Shown: positions 1 through 8,523 of the stretch, in pieces
Numbering within the stretch: position 1 is the stretch's first letter
Layout of the letters: every line of letters begins with the position of its first letter
Virus record (IMG/VR): IMGVR_UViG_3300010885_046520
Coordinates: 1-64,000 of that record
Length of the DNA: 64,000 bases
Direction: 5' to 3' (one strand)
Source of the DNA: a virus
Translations under genes and position numbers: made by a program
Notes under the pieces: generated by a model
Databases searched by the model: none
The model's input: only the letters and a program-made list of their open reading frames with translations
Told to the model about the DNA's origin: nothing

Positions 1-1
1 A

Positions 2-778
2 TATTATACTTCTCAGTTCACTCATCATGTTTGGGAACCAAAAGATCATAAAGATTGTCATGCATGGATTAATAAAGCTTTAGAATATAATAAGGGTATG
101 TTTGATCCTAGGAATAGACATATAGTTCAGCCAGAACAACGCTTTGATCTTGAGATTAAGAAACCTTGGTCATCATACCGATATGAAACCAAAGATGGAG
201 TCCTTGAAGGAAACCTTGCTATTAAAGGAACTATTGATCTTATTACTAAGGTAAATGATAACACCCTAGAAGTCATCGATTGGAAAACAGGACGAAGACT
301 AGATTGGGCCACAGGAGAAGAAAAAACTCTAGAGAAACTTCAAAACGATCCCCAATTAAGGATATATCATTATGCAATTCAACATATGTATCCAGAGATC
401 GAACATGTAATGATATCTATTAATTTCATCAATGATGGTGGGGCATTTACTATTTGTTTTGATAAAACAGATTTATACAAAACAGAAATCATGTTGAAAC
501 AAAAATTTGAGACTATAAAGAATACTCAAAAACCTCAGTTAAATAAAAGCTGGAAATGTAGTAAGCTTTGCCACTTTGGAAAAAGCACATTTGCTAATAG
601 CCCAATAGAGCCGCTAACAGAATACAGAGACGGTCAACTAACAGCCAAAAACCAATGCATGACCAAATGTGAGCAAGTTAAACATGACATAGACACTACC
701 GGAATGAAAGCAGTCATTGACAAGTATCAGGCTCCCGGTTATAGTATAGGTCACTACAAGGCACCCGGCACCGTATAA
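2..778 (+). CDS. RecB/Cas4-like PD-(D/E)XK nuclease, 5'-truncated by the window edge
   Basis: The reading frame is open to the left edge, so the true start lies outside the window; the ATG at 98 is internal. The core of a PD-(D/E)XK nuclease is visible as KGTIDLI followed by LEVIDWKTGR, where the aspartate, the next acidic residue and the lysine are the expected metal and catalytic residues. The C-terminal part has four cysteines (CSKLC, then C-x3-C), as in RecB/AddB/Cas4 nucleases that hold an iron-sulphur cluster or zinc. It probably processes DNA ends in replication or recombination, which fits its position just before the polymerase genes. Family assignment is good; exact role and cofactor are inferred. 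Confidence 0.7.
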   Translation, partial: YYTSQFTHHVWEPKDHKDCHAWINKALEYNKGMFDPRNRHIVQPEQRFDLEIKKPWSSYRYETKDGVLEGNLAIKGTIDLITKVNDNTLEVIDWKTGRRLDWATGEEKTLEKLQNDPQLRIYHYAIQHMYPEIEHVMISINFINDGGAFTICFDKTDLYKTEIMLKQKFETIKNTQKPQLNKSWKCSKLCHFGKSTFANSPIEPLTEYRDGQLTAKNQCMTKCEQVKHDIDTTGMKAVIDKYQAPGYSIGHYKAPGTV

Positions 779-818
779 CATTTTTGGTTATAACAACGAA
801 ATAAGGAGAAAATTAGAT

Positions 819-863
819 ATGGACATGACTAGAGGGTATGTGCCTCTGCATGTCCATTCTTAG
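819..863 (+). other. Short leading frame encoding the first PHP motif, ending at TAG
   Basis: The ATG at 819 has a strong Shine-Dalgarno (AAGGAG at 803-808). It encodes 14 residues ending LHVHS, which is the conserved first motif of the DnaE PHP domain, then stops at TAG (861-863). The next conserved stretch, YSLLDG, resumes in another frame at 874. Removing the ten bases 861-870 would join HVHS-M-YSLLDG perfectly. Either the ribosome shifts +1 at TCT-TAG, or translation restarts at ATG 871 (AGGTGGG at 862-868 is SD-like), or the gene carries a small insertion or a sequence error. Confidence 0.6.
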
Positions 864-2712
864 GTGGGCTATGTACTCACTTTTGGATGGACTATCGCAG
901 CCAAGAACTATTGCTGAACGATGTCAAGAAATCGGAGCAACTTCTTGTGCATTAACTGATCATGGTAATATTGCTGGAGCAGTTAAGTTTTATACGGAAA
1001 TGAAAAAGAAGGGAATTAAGCCTATCCTGGGATGTGAGGTTTATCTTTGTGATCAAGATCCTAAGATTAAAACAAAAGAAAACAAAGACTTAACCCACTT
1101 TGTGATTCTAGCTAAGAATTATGAGGGGTGGAAGAGTCTTATTAGAATTGTCTCCGAATCCAATCAGCCAGATCATTTTTATCATAAGCCAAGACTAGAT
1201 ATAAACACTCTTGCACAATATTGCAATAATAATATTATTGGATTTTGTGGTCATGCTGGATCTTATTTAGCAGATAGGATTACTAATAATAATCAATTGA
1301 TCGGTGATTGGAGAAATGTTGGGATTGACCAAATTGGTAAACTAAAGGATGTTTTTGGTACAGAGAATTTCTTTCTAGAAGCACAATTAATGGATTCGGT
1401 CAATTCTCCTATTCAGACACTTTTGACTGGTGCTATGAGAGATTTGGCCAAAATTACTAATACCAAAATCATTTCTACGCCAGACGCTCATTATTGCCGC
1501 AAGGAGGACGCTGTAGATCAAAGGGTGCTTCTCTGTAATAATTTAAAAACAACCTTCCCAGAGATCAGCAGGAAGATCAGTAACGATGAGGAGGTGCCTC
1601 TTGGTTGCTTTTTTACATCTGACAACTTCCATATCCTATCTCCAGAAGAAATGGGTCATTTTCATACAGAAGAAGAGATGGAAAATACCAAGATAGTAGA
1701 TGAATTATGTGAAAACTATAATATCTTAGATAAACCACATTTACCTCCATTTTCTTGTCCTGACGGAGCTAATCCAGATGAATACCTAAGGCAATTATGT
1801 CGTAATGGTTGGAGAGATAAAATTGCTAATAATATAGATAAAGATACCCAAGAAGATTATGTGAATCGAATAAAGTATGAATTAGAGGTTCTACAAGGGG
1901 CTGATCTTTCTAGTTACTTTTTAATTGTACAAGATATTGTTAACTATGTCAGGAAAAACAACTGGCTTCCTGGGCCGGGAAGAGGAAGTGCGGCTGGTTG
2001 TCTAGTCTCTTACCTGATTGGTATTACTAGTATTGATCCTATTAAGTATGGTTTATTATTTGACAGATTTTATAATGCTGGACGAAATAGTAAAGACCAT
2101 ATCTCTATGCCTGATATTGACGTAGACGTACCTATTAATAAGAGAGAAAATGTAATCGAATATATTAAGCAGTGTTATGGGGCTGATAAGGTTTCTCAAA
2201 TGATTACATTTAATACTATTAAGGGTCGTGGTGCTATTAAGGATGTATTAAGAGTTTATGGTAATATATCATTTGATGAAATGAATAAGATCACTAAAAG
2301 TATTCCAGATGAAGCTAAAATTGCCGACGATCTTCAAGAAATGAAAGAAGAGACTGGGGAAGCATCTATTATTCGGTGGGCATTAGAAAATGAGCCAGAT
2401 AAACTGAAAGAATGGTGCTATATAGATGAAAAAAATGAATTACAAGGACCGCTTGCCAAAAGATTTGAACAGGCTATTAGATTAGAAGGAACTAAGTCTA
2501 ATCAGTCCAAACATGCGGCTGGTATTGCTATTAGTTCTAAACCATTAAATACATTGTGTCCTATGGTGTACGATTCAAAAAATGATCAGCTTATAGCTGG
2601 TATGGAAATGCAAGATCTAGAAGCGTTAGGCATTATCAAATTTGATATTCTTGGCGTGGCAATGTTAGATAAAATTATGACTATCCAAGACATCTTATCA
2701 AAAGGAGATTAA
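838..2712 (+). CDS. dnaE: DNA polymerase III alpha (DnaE), N-terminal half: PHP, palm and thumb
   Basis: This is the N-terminal half of a bacterial C-family replicative polymerase. After YSLLDG come the PHP motif LTDHGN and GCEVYL, then the polymerase signature GPGRGSAAG near residue 380. The palm aspartates are in PDIDVD (Asp426 and Asp428, counted from 838), and the third is in KFDILG (Asp603). The protein ends about 20 residues after that, where a normal DnaE continues. Together with the C half at 3602-5233 it totals about 1,167 residues, a normal DnaE length. The start is uncertain: ATG 838 opens this frame but has no proper SD, ATG 871 has one, and the usual N-terminus lies in the frame starting at 819. 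Recognition is confident; start and expression are not. Confidence 0.88.
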   Translation: MCLCMSILRWAMYSLLDGLSQPRTIAERCQEIGATSCALTDHGNIAGAVKFYTEMKKKGIKPILGCEVYLCDQDPKIKTKENKDLTHFVILAKNYEGWKSLIRIVSESNQPDHFYHKPRLDINTLAQYCNNNIIGFCGHAGSYLADRITNNNQLIGDWRNVGIDQIGKLKDVFGTENFFLEAQLMDSVNSPIQTLLTGAMRDLAKITNTKIISTPDAHYCRKEDAVDQRVLLCNNLKTTFPEISRKISNDEEVPLGCFFTSDNFHILSPEEMGHFHTEEEMENTKIVDELCENYNILDKPHLPPFSCPDGANPDEYLRQLCRNGWRDKIANNIDKDTQEDYVNRIKYELEVLQGADLSSYFLIVQDIVNYVRKNNWLPGPGRGSAAGCLVSYLIGITSIDPIKYGLLFDRFYNAGRNSKDHISMPDIDVDVPINKRENVIEYIKQCYGADKVSQMITFNTIKGRGAIKDVLRVYGNISFDEMNKITKSIPDEAKIADDLQEMKEETGEASIIRWALENEPDKLKEWCYIDEKNELQGPLAKRFEQAIRLEGTKSNQSKHAAGIAISSKPLNTLCPMVYDSKNDQLIAGMEMQDLEALGIIKFDILGVAMLDKIMTIQDILSKGD

Positions 2713-2713
2713 T

Positions 2714-2911
2714 ATGGCAATGCAAAAGTTTATGGATATAGCAATCGGGACTGTTTTTAAGCATGAAGGTAATGAGTATCGAAAAATCCCAGAAGAAAGA
2801 ATCAGTTGCTGTTCGGCCATTAATGCTCAAGGAGTACATAATGCCCAGCAAAGAATTCAAGTTTTGCCACTAGTAGAAGTCGAAGTCCTAGGAGATAACA
2901 CTCAAGCATGA
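2714..2911 (+). CDS. Small hypothetical protein, 65 aa
   Basis: Its ATG follows the stop of the polymerase N half by one base and has a strong SD (AAAGGAG, 2701-2707). The product starts with FMDIAIGTVFKHEGNEYRK and contains SCCSAINAQG. It resembles short phage proteins of unknown function with a small beta-rich 'IGxxF-x-GxxYxK...NA' pattern, which I know only as a common hypothetical type. It is co-translated with the exonuclease, whose start overlaps its stop. It could be an accessory of the split polymerase, but nothing in the sequence proves that. Confidence 0.7.
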   Translation: MAMQKFMDIAIGTVFKHEGNEYRKIPEERISCCSAINAQGVHNAQQRIQVLPLVEVEVLGDNTQA

Positions 2912-3609
2912 TCAACTATAATAAAATTTGCGTTTTCGATTTTGAAACAGATGGTTCTGATCCTAAGTCTTGTAGTCCAGTACAAATTGCAGCCATAATT
3001 ATTGATCCATTAAAACTGGAAATTGTTCCCAATTCTGAATTCAACATCTTTTTTAAACCAGAGGTATTGGCAAATGATGAACAATATCAATATACTACAG
3101 ACATTTTAGATTTTCATGCCAAGGTAAGAGGTTCTTCTAAAGAAGCTATTCTAGAAGAATGGAAGAAGTACCCTGCTCAAGATCAGTCTTGGAAATTGTT
3201 TACAAACTATCTAACAATGCATCATACCAGATCCAGCAAAAAGAGCCAGTTTAGTGCTCCTATTGCTGCTGGTTACAATATCAATAGATTTGACTTGCCA
3301 ATTATTGATAGGTTGAGTCGTAAATATGGTAATACGAATAAGGAAGAAAGAAGCGATATTTTTTATCCAAGAGACGTATTAGATATTATGAACCTAGTCT
3401 TCTATTGGTTTGAAAACAATGGAGATCTCAAAAATCTTTCCCTGGACACTCTTAGAGATTATCTGGGCATAAATAAAGAGGGTGCTCATGATGCTCTAAA
3501 AGATGTTAAAGATTGTGCAGAAATTCTGATTCGTTTTATGAGACTACATCGTAACCTAGGAAATAAGATTAAGTTTAAGGACTCATTTCAGTCACCATCA
3601 CATGTCTAA
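2908..3609 (+). CDS. DEDDh 3'-5' exonuclease, probable proofreading subunit (DnaQ-like)
   Basis: All three exonuclease motifs are present: DFETDG near residue 11 (Exo I), GYNINRFDLPIID (Exo II) and HDALKDVKD (Exo III with the DEDDh histidine). These bind two metal ions and remove 3'-terminal nucleotides. At 233 residues it fits the DnaQ/epsilon-type size. It overlaps the gene before it by an ATGA and the polymerase C half after it by 8 bases, so it is translated together with both halves. That position strongly suggests it edits errors of this polymerase, although a general exonuclease role remains possible. Confidence 0.85.
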   Translation: MINYNKICVFDFETDGSDPKSCSPVQIAAIIIDPLKLEIVPNSEFNIFFKPEVLANDEQYQYTTDILDFHAKVRGSSKEAILEEWKKYPAQDQSWKLFTNYLTMHHTRSSKKSQFSAPIAAGYNINRFDLPIIDRLSRKYGNTNKEERSDIFYPRDVLDIMNLVFYWFENNGDLKNLSLDTLRDYLGINKEGAHDALKDVKDCAEILIRFMRLHRNLGNKIKFKDSFQSPSHV

Positions 3610-5233
3610 AAAATTTCAATACAGTTGCGGATGTTCTTTTGACATTATATCTGAACATGACGATAAGGATAGAATGACTCTTAAATTTAATCCTAAAATA
3701 GAAGAGATTAGTTTAGAGTGTCAAAAAACTTGGGACCTAATTTCAGACGGAAATACTAAAGGGTGTTTCCAGTTGGAGTCTAGGCTTGGTAAGTCTATGG
3801 CTAAAAAACTAAAGCCAGAAAATATCGAACAGCTATCTGCCTTAATTAGTATTATGAGGCCGGGTTGTCTTGAAGCTTTTAGAGATGGCAAATCAGTTTC
3901 TAACCATTTTATAGATAAAAAGAATGGCCAGGAATCTGTAGATTATTATCATCCCTCTTTAGAGCCTATTCTAAAGGGAACATATGGTGAAATGATTTAC
4001 CAAGAACAGGCTATGGAAATTGCTAAAATCGTAGCTGGTTTTGATCTTCAAGAAGCAGACATGTTAAGAAAAGCTATTGGTAAGAAAAAACCAGAAGAGA
4101 TGGCTAAGATTAAGATTAAATTTTTAGAAGGCACAGAAAAAGTTGGTACAGTAGCTACTTCTCAAGCAGAAGAAATTTTCGGCTGGATTGAAAAGTCCCA
4201 GAGATATTCTTTTAATAAATCCCACGCTGTTAGTTATGCTATTAATAGTTATTTATCAGCTTATACCAAGGCTCATTTTCCCAAAATATTTTTTGCTGCA
4301 TATTTAAGATTTGCAAAAGATAAAATTGATCCTAAGGCAGAAATTAAAGAATTGGTACAAAACGCTAATGAAATGGATGTTCCTGTTTGTATACCAGATA
4401 TTAGAAACTTAAATCAACTATTCATTCTTAAGAATAACAAGATTTACTTTGGACTAACAGACATCAAGGGTTTTGGACAGTCCGTTTTTGACAAATTAGT
4501 TAAACTCAAAGAAGATAAGAAGCTAGATTTTGATACCATGAACTGGATAGAAATGCTGACTACGGTTTTGATCAATATCAACTCTACATCTGCTAAAGCA
4601 TTAATCCAAAGTGGAGCAATGTCATATTTGGGTAAGAATAGAGTGGCTATGTTATTCGAATTTGGTTTAGTCTCAGAATTAACCAAGAAGGAATCAGACT
4701 TCATTATAGCTAATCTCTATAAATATAAATCAATAGGAGATGCTCTTCATGATCTATATCATAATGGAAAATCCAATAAGAATAGAAAAGCAATTATTCT
4801 AGATTTAATTAATAGCTATAATAAGCCTCCATATTCTTTAGAAGATAATCCAGATTGGATTGCTGATGCGGAAGATGCATTTTTAGGGTGTAGTATAACC
4901 TGTTCTAAAGTTGATATGTATGATATTACTATGACTAATACAACCTGTAAAGACTTTAAAAACACCACGCTTAAAGATAATATTCTCTTGTGTGGAGAAA
5001 TTGAGAGTGTGGGTGTTACTAAAACTAAATCTGGCAAGACACCGGGTCAAGAAATGGCATTTGTTACTATGAGCGATGGCACAGGAGTAATAGATTCTGT
5101 TGTTTTCTTTCCAGAAGCCTATAAGGCTTATCGAAATATTTTATTTGATGGCAATGTGATCATAGTAAAAGGTAATAGAGCCAAGTCTGGCGATTCACTA
5201 ATTGTAGAAAAGACGTATATTCCTAAAACTTGA
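3602..5233 (+). CDS. dnaE: DNA polymerase III alpha (DnaE), C-terminal half: fingers, HhH and OB domains
   Basis: From about residue 40 the protein continues exactly where the N half stops: TWDLISDGNTKGCFQLES matches the DnaE palm/fingers junction (FQLES). It continues with MRPG, GEMIYQEQ and ADMLRKAIGKK of the fingers, and SFNKSHAVSYA. The last 90 residues form an OB fold (LLCGEIESVG ... MSDGTGVIDSVVFFPEAY), as at the end of bacterial DnaE. The first 35 residues are extra and include a CGC motif (YSCGCSFDI). There is no intein, so the halves presumably assemble as two subunits. The start overlaps the exonuclease gene and has no clear SD, which suggests translational coupling. Confidence 0.88.
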   Translation: MSKKFQYSCGCSFDIISEHDDKDRMTLKFNPKIEEISLECQKTWDLISDGNTKGCFQLESRLGKSMAKKLKPENIEQLSALISIMRPGCLEAFRDGKSVSNHFIDKKNGQESVDYYHPSLEPILKGTYGEMIYQEQAMEIAKIVAGFDLQEADMLRKAIGKKKPEEMAKIKIKFLEGTEKVGTVATSQAEEIFGWIEKSQRYSFNKSHAVSYAINSYLSAYTKAHFPKIFFAAYLRFAKDKIDPKAEIKELVQNANEMDVPVCIPDIRNLNQLFILKNNKIYFGLTDIKGFGQSVFDKLVKLKEDKKLDFDTMNWIEMLTTVLININSTSAKALIQSGAMSYLGKNRVAMLFEFGLVSELTKKESDFIIANLYKYKSIGDALHDLYHNGKSNKNRKAIILDLINSYNKPPYSLEDNPDWIADAEDAFLGCSITCSKVDMYDITMTNTTCKDFKNTTLKDNILLCGEIESVGVTKTKSGKTPGQEMAFVTMSDGTGVIDSVVFFPEAYKAYRNILFDGNVIIVKGNRAKSGDSLIVEKTYIPKT

Positions 5234-5257
5234 CGCTGGCCTCTCTCAAGCTATAAT
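5230..5257 (+). promoter_or_regulatory. Sigma70-type promoter ahead of ssb
   Basis: TTGACG at 5230-5235 and TATAAT at 5252-5257 are separated by 16 bases. This is close to the bacterial housekeeping consensus. Transcription would start near 5264 and run into the ssb SD (AAAGGAGA). The -35 box overlaps the stop codon of the polymerase C half, so ssb can be transcribed apart from the upstream operon. Confidence 0.7.
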
Positions 5258-5306
5258 ATGAAGCAGTTCGTTGGACCTTGGTTTTTTATTTTAAAGGAGA
5301 CTTTTG

Positions 5307-5681
5307 ATGAATATTAATATTCTACGTGGTAATTTAGCTAGAGACCCTGAAATGCGTGTTGTAAACACAAATGGTAAGCAGACTTCAGTAGTTAATTTTA
5401 CTGTAGCTGTTTCTAGGGAATACACGAAGGCAAACGGCGAGAGAGATAAGGTAACAACATTTGTTCCGTGTGAAGCATGGGATAGTGGTGCTGAGATTAT
5501 CGGCCAGTCATTTAAGAAGGGCGATTTTGTTTTGGTAGAAGGATCTCTGAGGAATGACTCGTGGGAGAAGGACGGAGTGAAGCATAACTCTCTCAAGGTC
5601 AGAGTAAATAACTTTTCTAAGATTACTAAGCTATCTAAGAAGAGTAAGGAACAGTCGGAAGAAGAAGTAGTAAGCTTCTAA
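5307..5681 (+). CDS. ssb: Single-stranded DNA-binding protein
   Basis: The product is a bacterial-type SSB: INILRGNLARDPEMR, then VVNFTVAVSREYT, VPCEAW and GDFVLVEGSLRNDSWEKDG match the OB-fold core. The tail is short and ends EEEVVSF, which resembles the acidic tip with terminal phenylalanine through which SSB recruits partner proteins. I chose the ATG at 5307 (AAAGGAGA SD, 6-base spacing); a TTG lies one codon upstream. It has its own promoter and a terminator directly after it, so it is a separately controlled unit, as expected for a protein needed in large amounts during replication. Confidence 0.93.
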   Translation: MNINILRGNLARDPEMRVVNTNGKQTSVVNFTVAVSREYTKANGERDKVTTFVPCEAWDSGAEIIGQSFKKGDFVLVEGSLRNDSWEKDGVKHNSLKVRVNNFSKITKLSKKSKEQSEEEVVSF

Positions 5682-5710
5682 TCATATCTAATCTTATCAC
5701 TTTAAAGAGA

Positions 5711-5737
5711 TGGGGGTGGTAACACCCCCCATTTTTT
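5711..5737 (+). terminator. Intrinsic terminator after ssb
   Basis: A GC-rich hairpin (GGGGGTG, loop GTAA, CACCCCC) is followed by C-A and a run of six T. It closes the ssb transcript. The T-run touches the ATG of the next gene at 5738, so it may also act as an attenuator for the glycosyltransferase genes. Confidence 0.8.
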
Positions 5738-7405
5738 ATGTCTAACAAAAAACTCAAAATTTTAATGTGTTCCGAAGCCAGTTTTTTAAGCTCTGGTTTC
5801 GGTACTTATGCAAAAGAAATCTTAAAGAGACTCCATGCCACAGGCAAATATGAGATAGCTGAATTTGCTTCTTATGGGAAAGTTAATGATCCTAAAGATG
5901 TAGATATTCATTGGAGATATTATGCCAATGCTGTAGATGATAGAGACTCAAGACATAAAGAATATAATAGCTCCATGGAGAATCAGTTTGGACGATGGAG
6001 ATTTGAAAGAGTTCTTTTAGATTTCCAACCAGATATTGTCTTTGATGTAAGAGATTATTGGATGAATTCTTATCAACAATTTTCTCCTCTTCGACCATTT
6101 TATCACTGGGTTCTTATGCCCACAGTAGATTCTGCTCCACAACAAGAAGAATGGATTGATACTTTTATTCATGCTGATGCTATTTTTACATATTCTGATT
6201 TTGGTAAAGACACAGTATTAGAACAAAGCAATAATCAAATAAGATATATAGATACAACATCTCCCGGTGTTGATCTAAATACTTTCAATATTATTGAGGA
6301 TAAAAAATCCGTAAAGAAAGCTTTGGGATTGGATGAAAATAGTTTTATAATCGGGTCTATTATGCGTAATCAAAAGAGAAAACTCATTCCAGAGCTTTTT
6401 GTTTCATTGCGTAAATTACTAGATAAGTTTCAGGCAGAAAATAATCCAATTGGAGAAAAAACATATCTATATCTCCATACTAGCTATCCTGATGCTGGTT
6501 GGGATTTGCCACAGCTATTAAAAGAATACAAGGTTGGTAATAAAGTATTATTCACATATAGTTGCAAAAACTGTGGTTTTTTCCAACCTTCTTTGTTTCA
6601 ACATCCTATTACTTTTTGTCCAAGATGTAGCCAAAAATCTTTGTCCATGCCTAATGTAAGTGCTGGAGTACAATCAACAAATTTAGCTACTATTATTAAT
6701 TCTTTTGATATCTATGTACAATATGCTATTTGTGAAGGTTTTGGTATGCCTCAAGTAGAAGCTTCTGCTTGTGGGGTACCAATAGCTTCTGTAGACTATA
6801 GTGCTATGAGTGACGTTGTTAGAAAAGTAAATGGTTATCCAGTTAAGATTAATCAATATTTCAAAGAACTAGAAACCAAAGCTATTCGGGCCTATCCAGA
6901 TAACAATCATTTAGTAGAAATACTACATAATTATGCTACTCTGCCAGATTTCTTAAAAGAACAAAAAAGGTTTGAAACAAGAAAATTAACAGAAGAACAC
7001 TACAACTGGGATCATATTGCACAAAAATGGGAAAAATATTTTGATAGTGTCAAACTTACTGGCTTGCAAGGTAAGTGGTCAGAAAATTTGTCAATGTTAG
7101 AAACTATTAAACAACCAGCAGGAAAAGTCAATCCATATGACTTTATGACACACTCAGTATCCAAAAATATGTCTCAACATCAGCTTACATCATCTATTAT
7201 ACTATTAAATATGATCAAAGATTTGGATTATGGTTTTGCTATCAACGGAATACAGACAGAACCATATGATATAAGCAAAGCATTAGATGTTATCAATAAT
7301 ATTATTAACAACAATAATTTAGCACAAAATGCGAAGATGAATCATGATAGTCTAAGAAATGAAGATTTTATCCAATATGCTCATATGAAAGAAAACCTAA
7401 AATGA
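5738..7405 (+). CDS. Glycosyltransferase family 4-like (GT-B) with zinc-ribbon insertion
   Basis: The N-terminus (ILMCSEASFLSSGFGTYAKEIL) is the acceptor-side Rossmann start of GT4 enzymes. EGFGMPQVEASACGVP near residue 333 is the nucleotide-sugar binding EX7E motif. Between them lies an unusual insertion with two CxxC pairs (CKNC near 276, CPRC near 294), which looks like a zinc ribbon. About 100 residues after the GT core are unassigned. At 555 residues it is longer than typical GT4 enzymes. The ATG directly abuts the ssb terminator and has no SD, so its translation start is odd. It overlaps the next GT gene by ATGA. Substrate is unknown; glycosylation of DNA, virion or host surface are all possible. 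Confidence 0.82.
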   Translation: MSNKKLKILMCSEASFLSSGFGTYAKEILKRLHATGKYEIAEFASYGKVNDPKDVDIHWRYYANAVDDRDSRHKEYNSSMENQFGRWRFERVLLDFQPDIVFDVRDYWMNSYQQFSPLRPFYHWVLMPTVDSAPQQEEWIDTFIHADAIFTYSDFGKDTVLEQSNNQIRYIDTTSPGVDLNTFNIIEDKKSVKKALGLDENSFIIGSIMRNQKRKLIPELFVSLRKLLDKFQAENNPIGEKTYLYLHTSYPDAGWDLPQLLKEYKVGNKVLFTYSCKNCGFFQPSLFQHPITFCPRCSQKSLSMPNVSAGVQSTNLATIINSFDIYVQYAICEGFGMPQVEASACGVPIASVDYSAMSDVVRKVNGYPVKINQYFKELETKAIRAYPDNNHLVEILHNYATLPDFLKEQKRFETRKLTEEHYNWDHIAQKWEKYFDSVKLTGLQGKWSENLSMLETIKQPAGKVNPYDFMTHSVSKNMSQHQLTSSIILLNMIKDLDYGFAINGIQTEPYDISKALDVINNIINNNNLAQNAKMNHDSLRNEDFIQYAHMKENLK

Positions 7406-8523
7406 ATGTATTGTTCGTAGGACCATATAGACAGCAAGATGGTTGGGGTCTAGCAACCCAAAGCTATATCAGGGCTGTAGCTTCTCAAAAACACAATCTA
7501 ACAACTAGGCCCGTATTTTTGGGTGCTCCATCTAATATTATAGCTGATGATATTTTAGCTTATGAAAACTCATTATATGATTCATATGATGTTGTTATTC
7601 AAAAGACCCTGCCACACGGCTTGTTCTACAACAAAAAATTTAAGAAAAATATCGGGTTGTTTGTTCTAGAAACTAATAATATCAGTAATTCATCTTGTAT
7701 TTTTAATATTAATCAGATGGATGAGGTGTGGGTTCCTAGTAAGCAAGAACAAAAATGTCTAGTTAAATCAGGAGTCACCAAACCAATTAAAGTGATATCT
7801 CAACCTCTTGATACCGACTTTATTAAAGCTAATAAAAACCATACCTTAGATCTTCATTCTCTAGTTAAAAAAACATTCAAGTTTTATTTTATTGGAGAAT
7901 ATGTTGAACGTAAAAACATTAGGGCTTTAGTAGCTGCTTTTCATTTGGCTTTTGATATTAGTCAACCAGTTTCTTTAATTATCAAGACAAATATCTCTAA
8001 CATGTCTCCTGCTGATTCTCAAAGAGCTATTGAAAAAGACATAGAAGCTGTTAAAAAACAACTTAATATTAACCAAAAATATAAACAAGAAATTATTATC
8101 ACAGACAGACTATCTGACAAAGACATCGTGGGTCTACACAATTCCTGTGACTGTTTTATTATGCCTTCTTTTGGCGAAGCGTTTTGTCGTCCAGCAGCAG
8201 AAGCTCTTGTGTTAGGAAAAACACCTATTGTAACAGATAACACGGGGATGATAGACTATGTTAATCACGATAATGGCTTTGTGGTTCAAAGTCACAGAAC
8301 CCCAGTTCTGTTAAATCAAAGAACTTTATCCGAAGAGTACGATATCTATAATGCTAATGAATATTGGTATCGAATTAATATGTACGATTTAATTGAAAAA
8401 ATGAGATCAGTATATCTGATGAATAAAAACGAAAAGAAAAAATTAGAAGAAAAAAGATTACTAGGTATTAATAATATTGATCAATTTAGTTATCAACACA
8501 TCGGGGACAATCTATGTATCTGA
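7402..8523 (+). CDS. Glycosyltransferase group 1 (GT-B)
   Basis: This 373-residue protein has the two-domain GT-B layout. The N-terminus FVGPYRQQDGWGLATQSYIRA includes a glycine-rich acceptor loop. FYFIGEYVERKNIRALVAAF starts the donor domain. PSFGEAFCRPAAEAL near residue 256 is the donor-binding EX7E motif. It overlaps the genes on both sides (4 bases and 10 bases), so it is part of one translationally coupled operon. It probably transfers a sugar from an activated donor; neither donor nor acceptor can be read from the sequence. Confidence 0.82.
   Translation: MNVLFVGPYRQQDGWGLATQSYIRAVASQKHNLTTRPVFLGAPSNIIADDILAYENSLYDSYDVVIQKTLPHGLFYNKKFKKNIGLFVLETNNISNSSCIFNINQMDEVWVPSKQEQKCLVKSGVTKPIKVISQPLDTDFIKANKNHTLDLHSLVKKTFKFYFIGEYVERKNIRALVAAFHLAFDISQPVSLIIKTNISNMSPADSQRAIEKDIEAVKKQLNINQKYKQEIIITDRLSDKDIVGLHNSCDCFIMPSFGEAFCRPAAEALVLGKTPIVTDNTGMIDYVNHDNGFVVQSHRTPVLLNQRTLSEEYDIYNANEYWYRINMYDLIEKMRSVYLMNKNEKKKLEEKRLLGINNIDQFSYQHIGDNLCI

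Noticed and set aside
849-876. T4 gene 60-type ribosomal bypass over ten bases
   Set aside because: The codons at take-off (TCT) and landing (GCT) do not match, and no hairpin is evident.
819-900. TAG read as an amino acid (recoded stop) in dnaE
   Set aside because: Reading TAG 861-863 as a sense codon keeps the wrong frame; the conserved YSLLDG is one frame over. A frame change is needed in any case.
2640-3720. A split intein or group I intron joining the dnaE halves
   Set aside because: The N half has no intein-type cysteine start and motifs after the catalytic region, the C half has no intein C-terminus (HN before the extein), and the space between is filled by overlapping genes on the same strand rather than intron-like structure.
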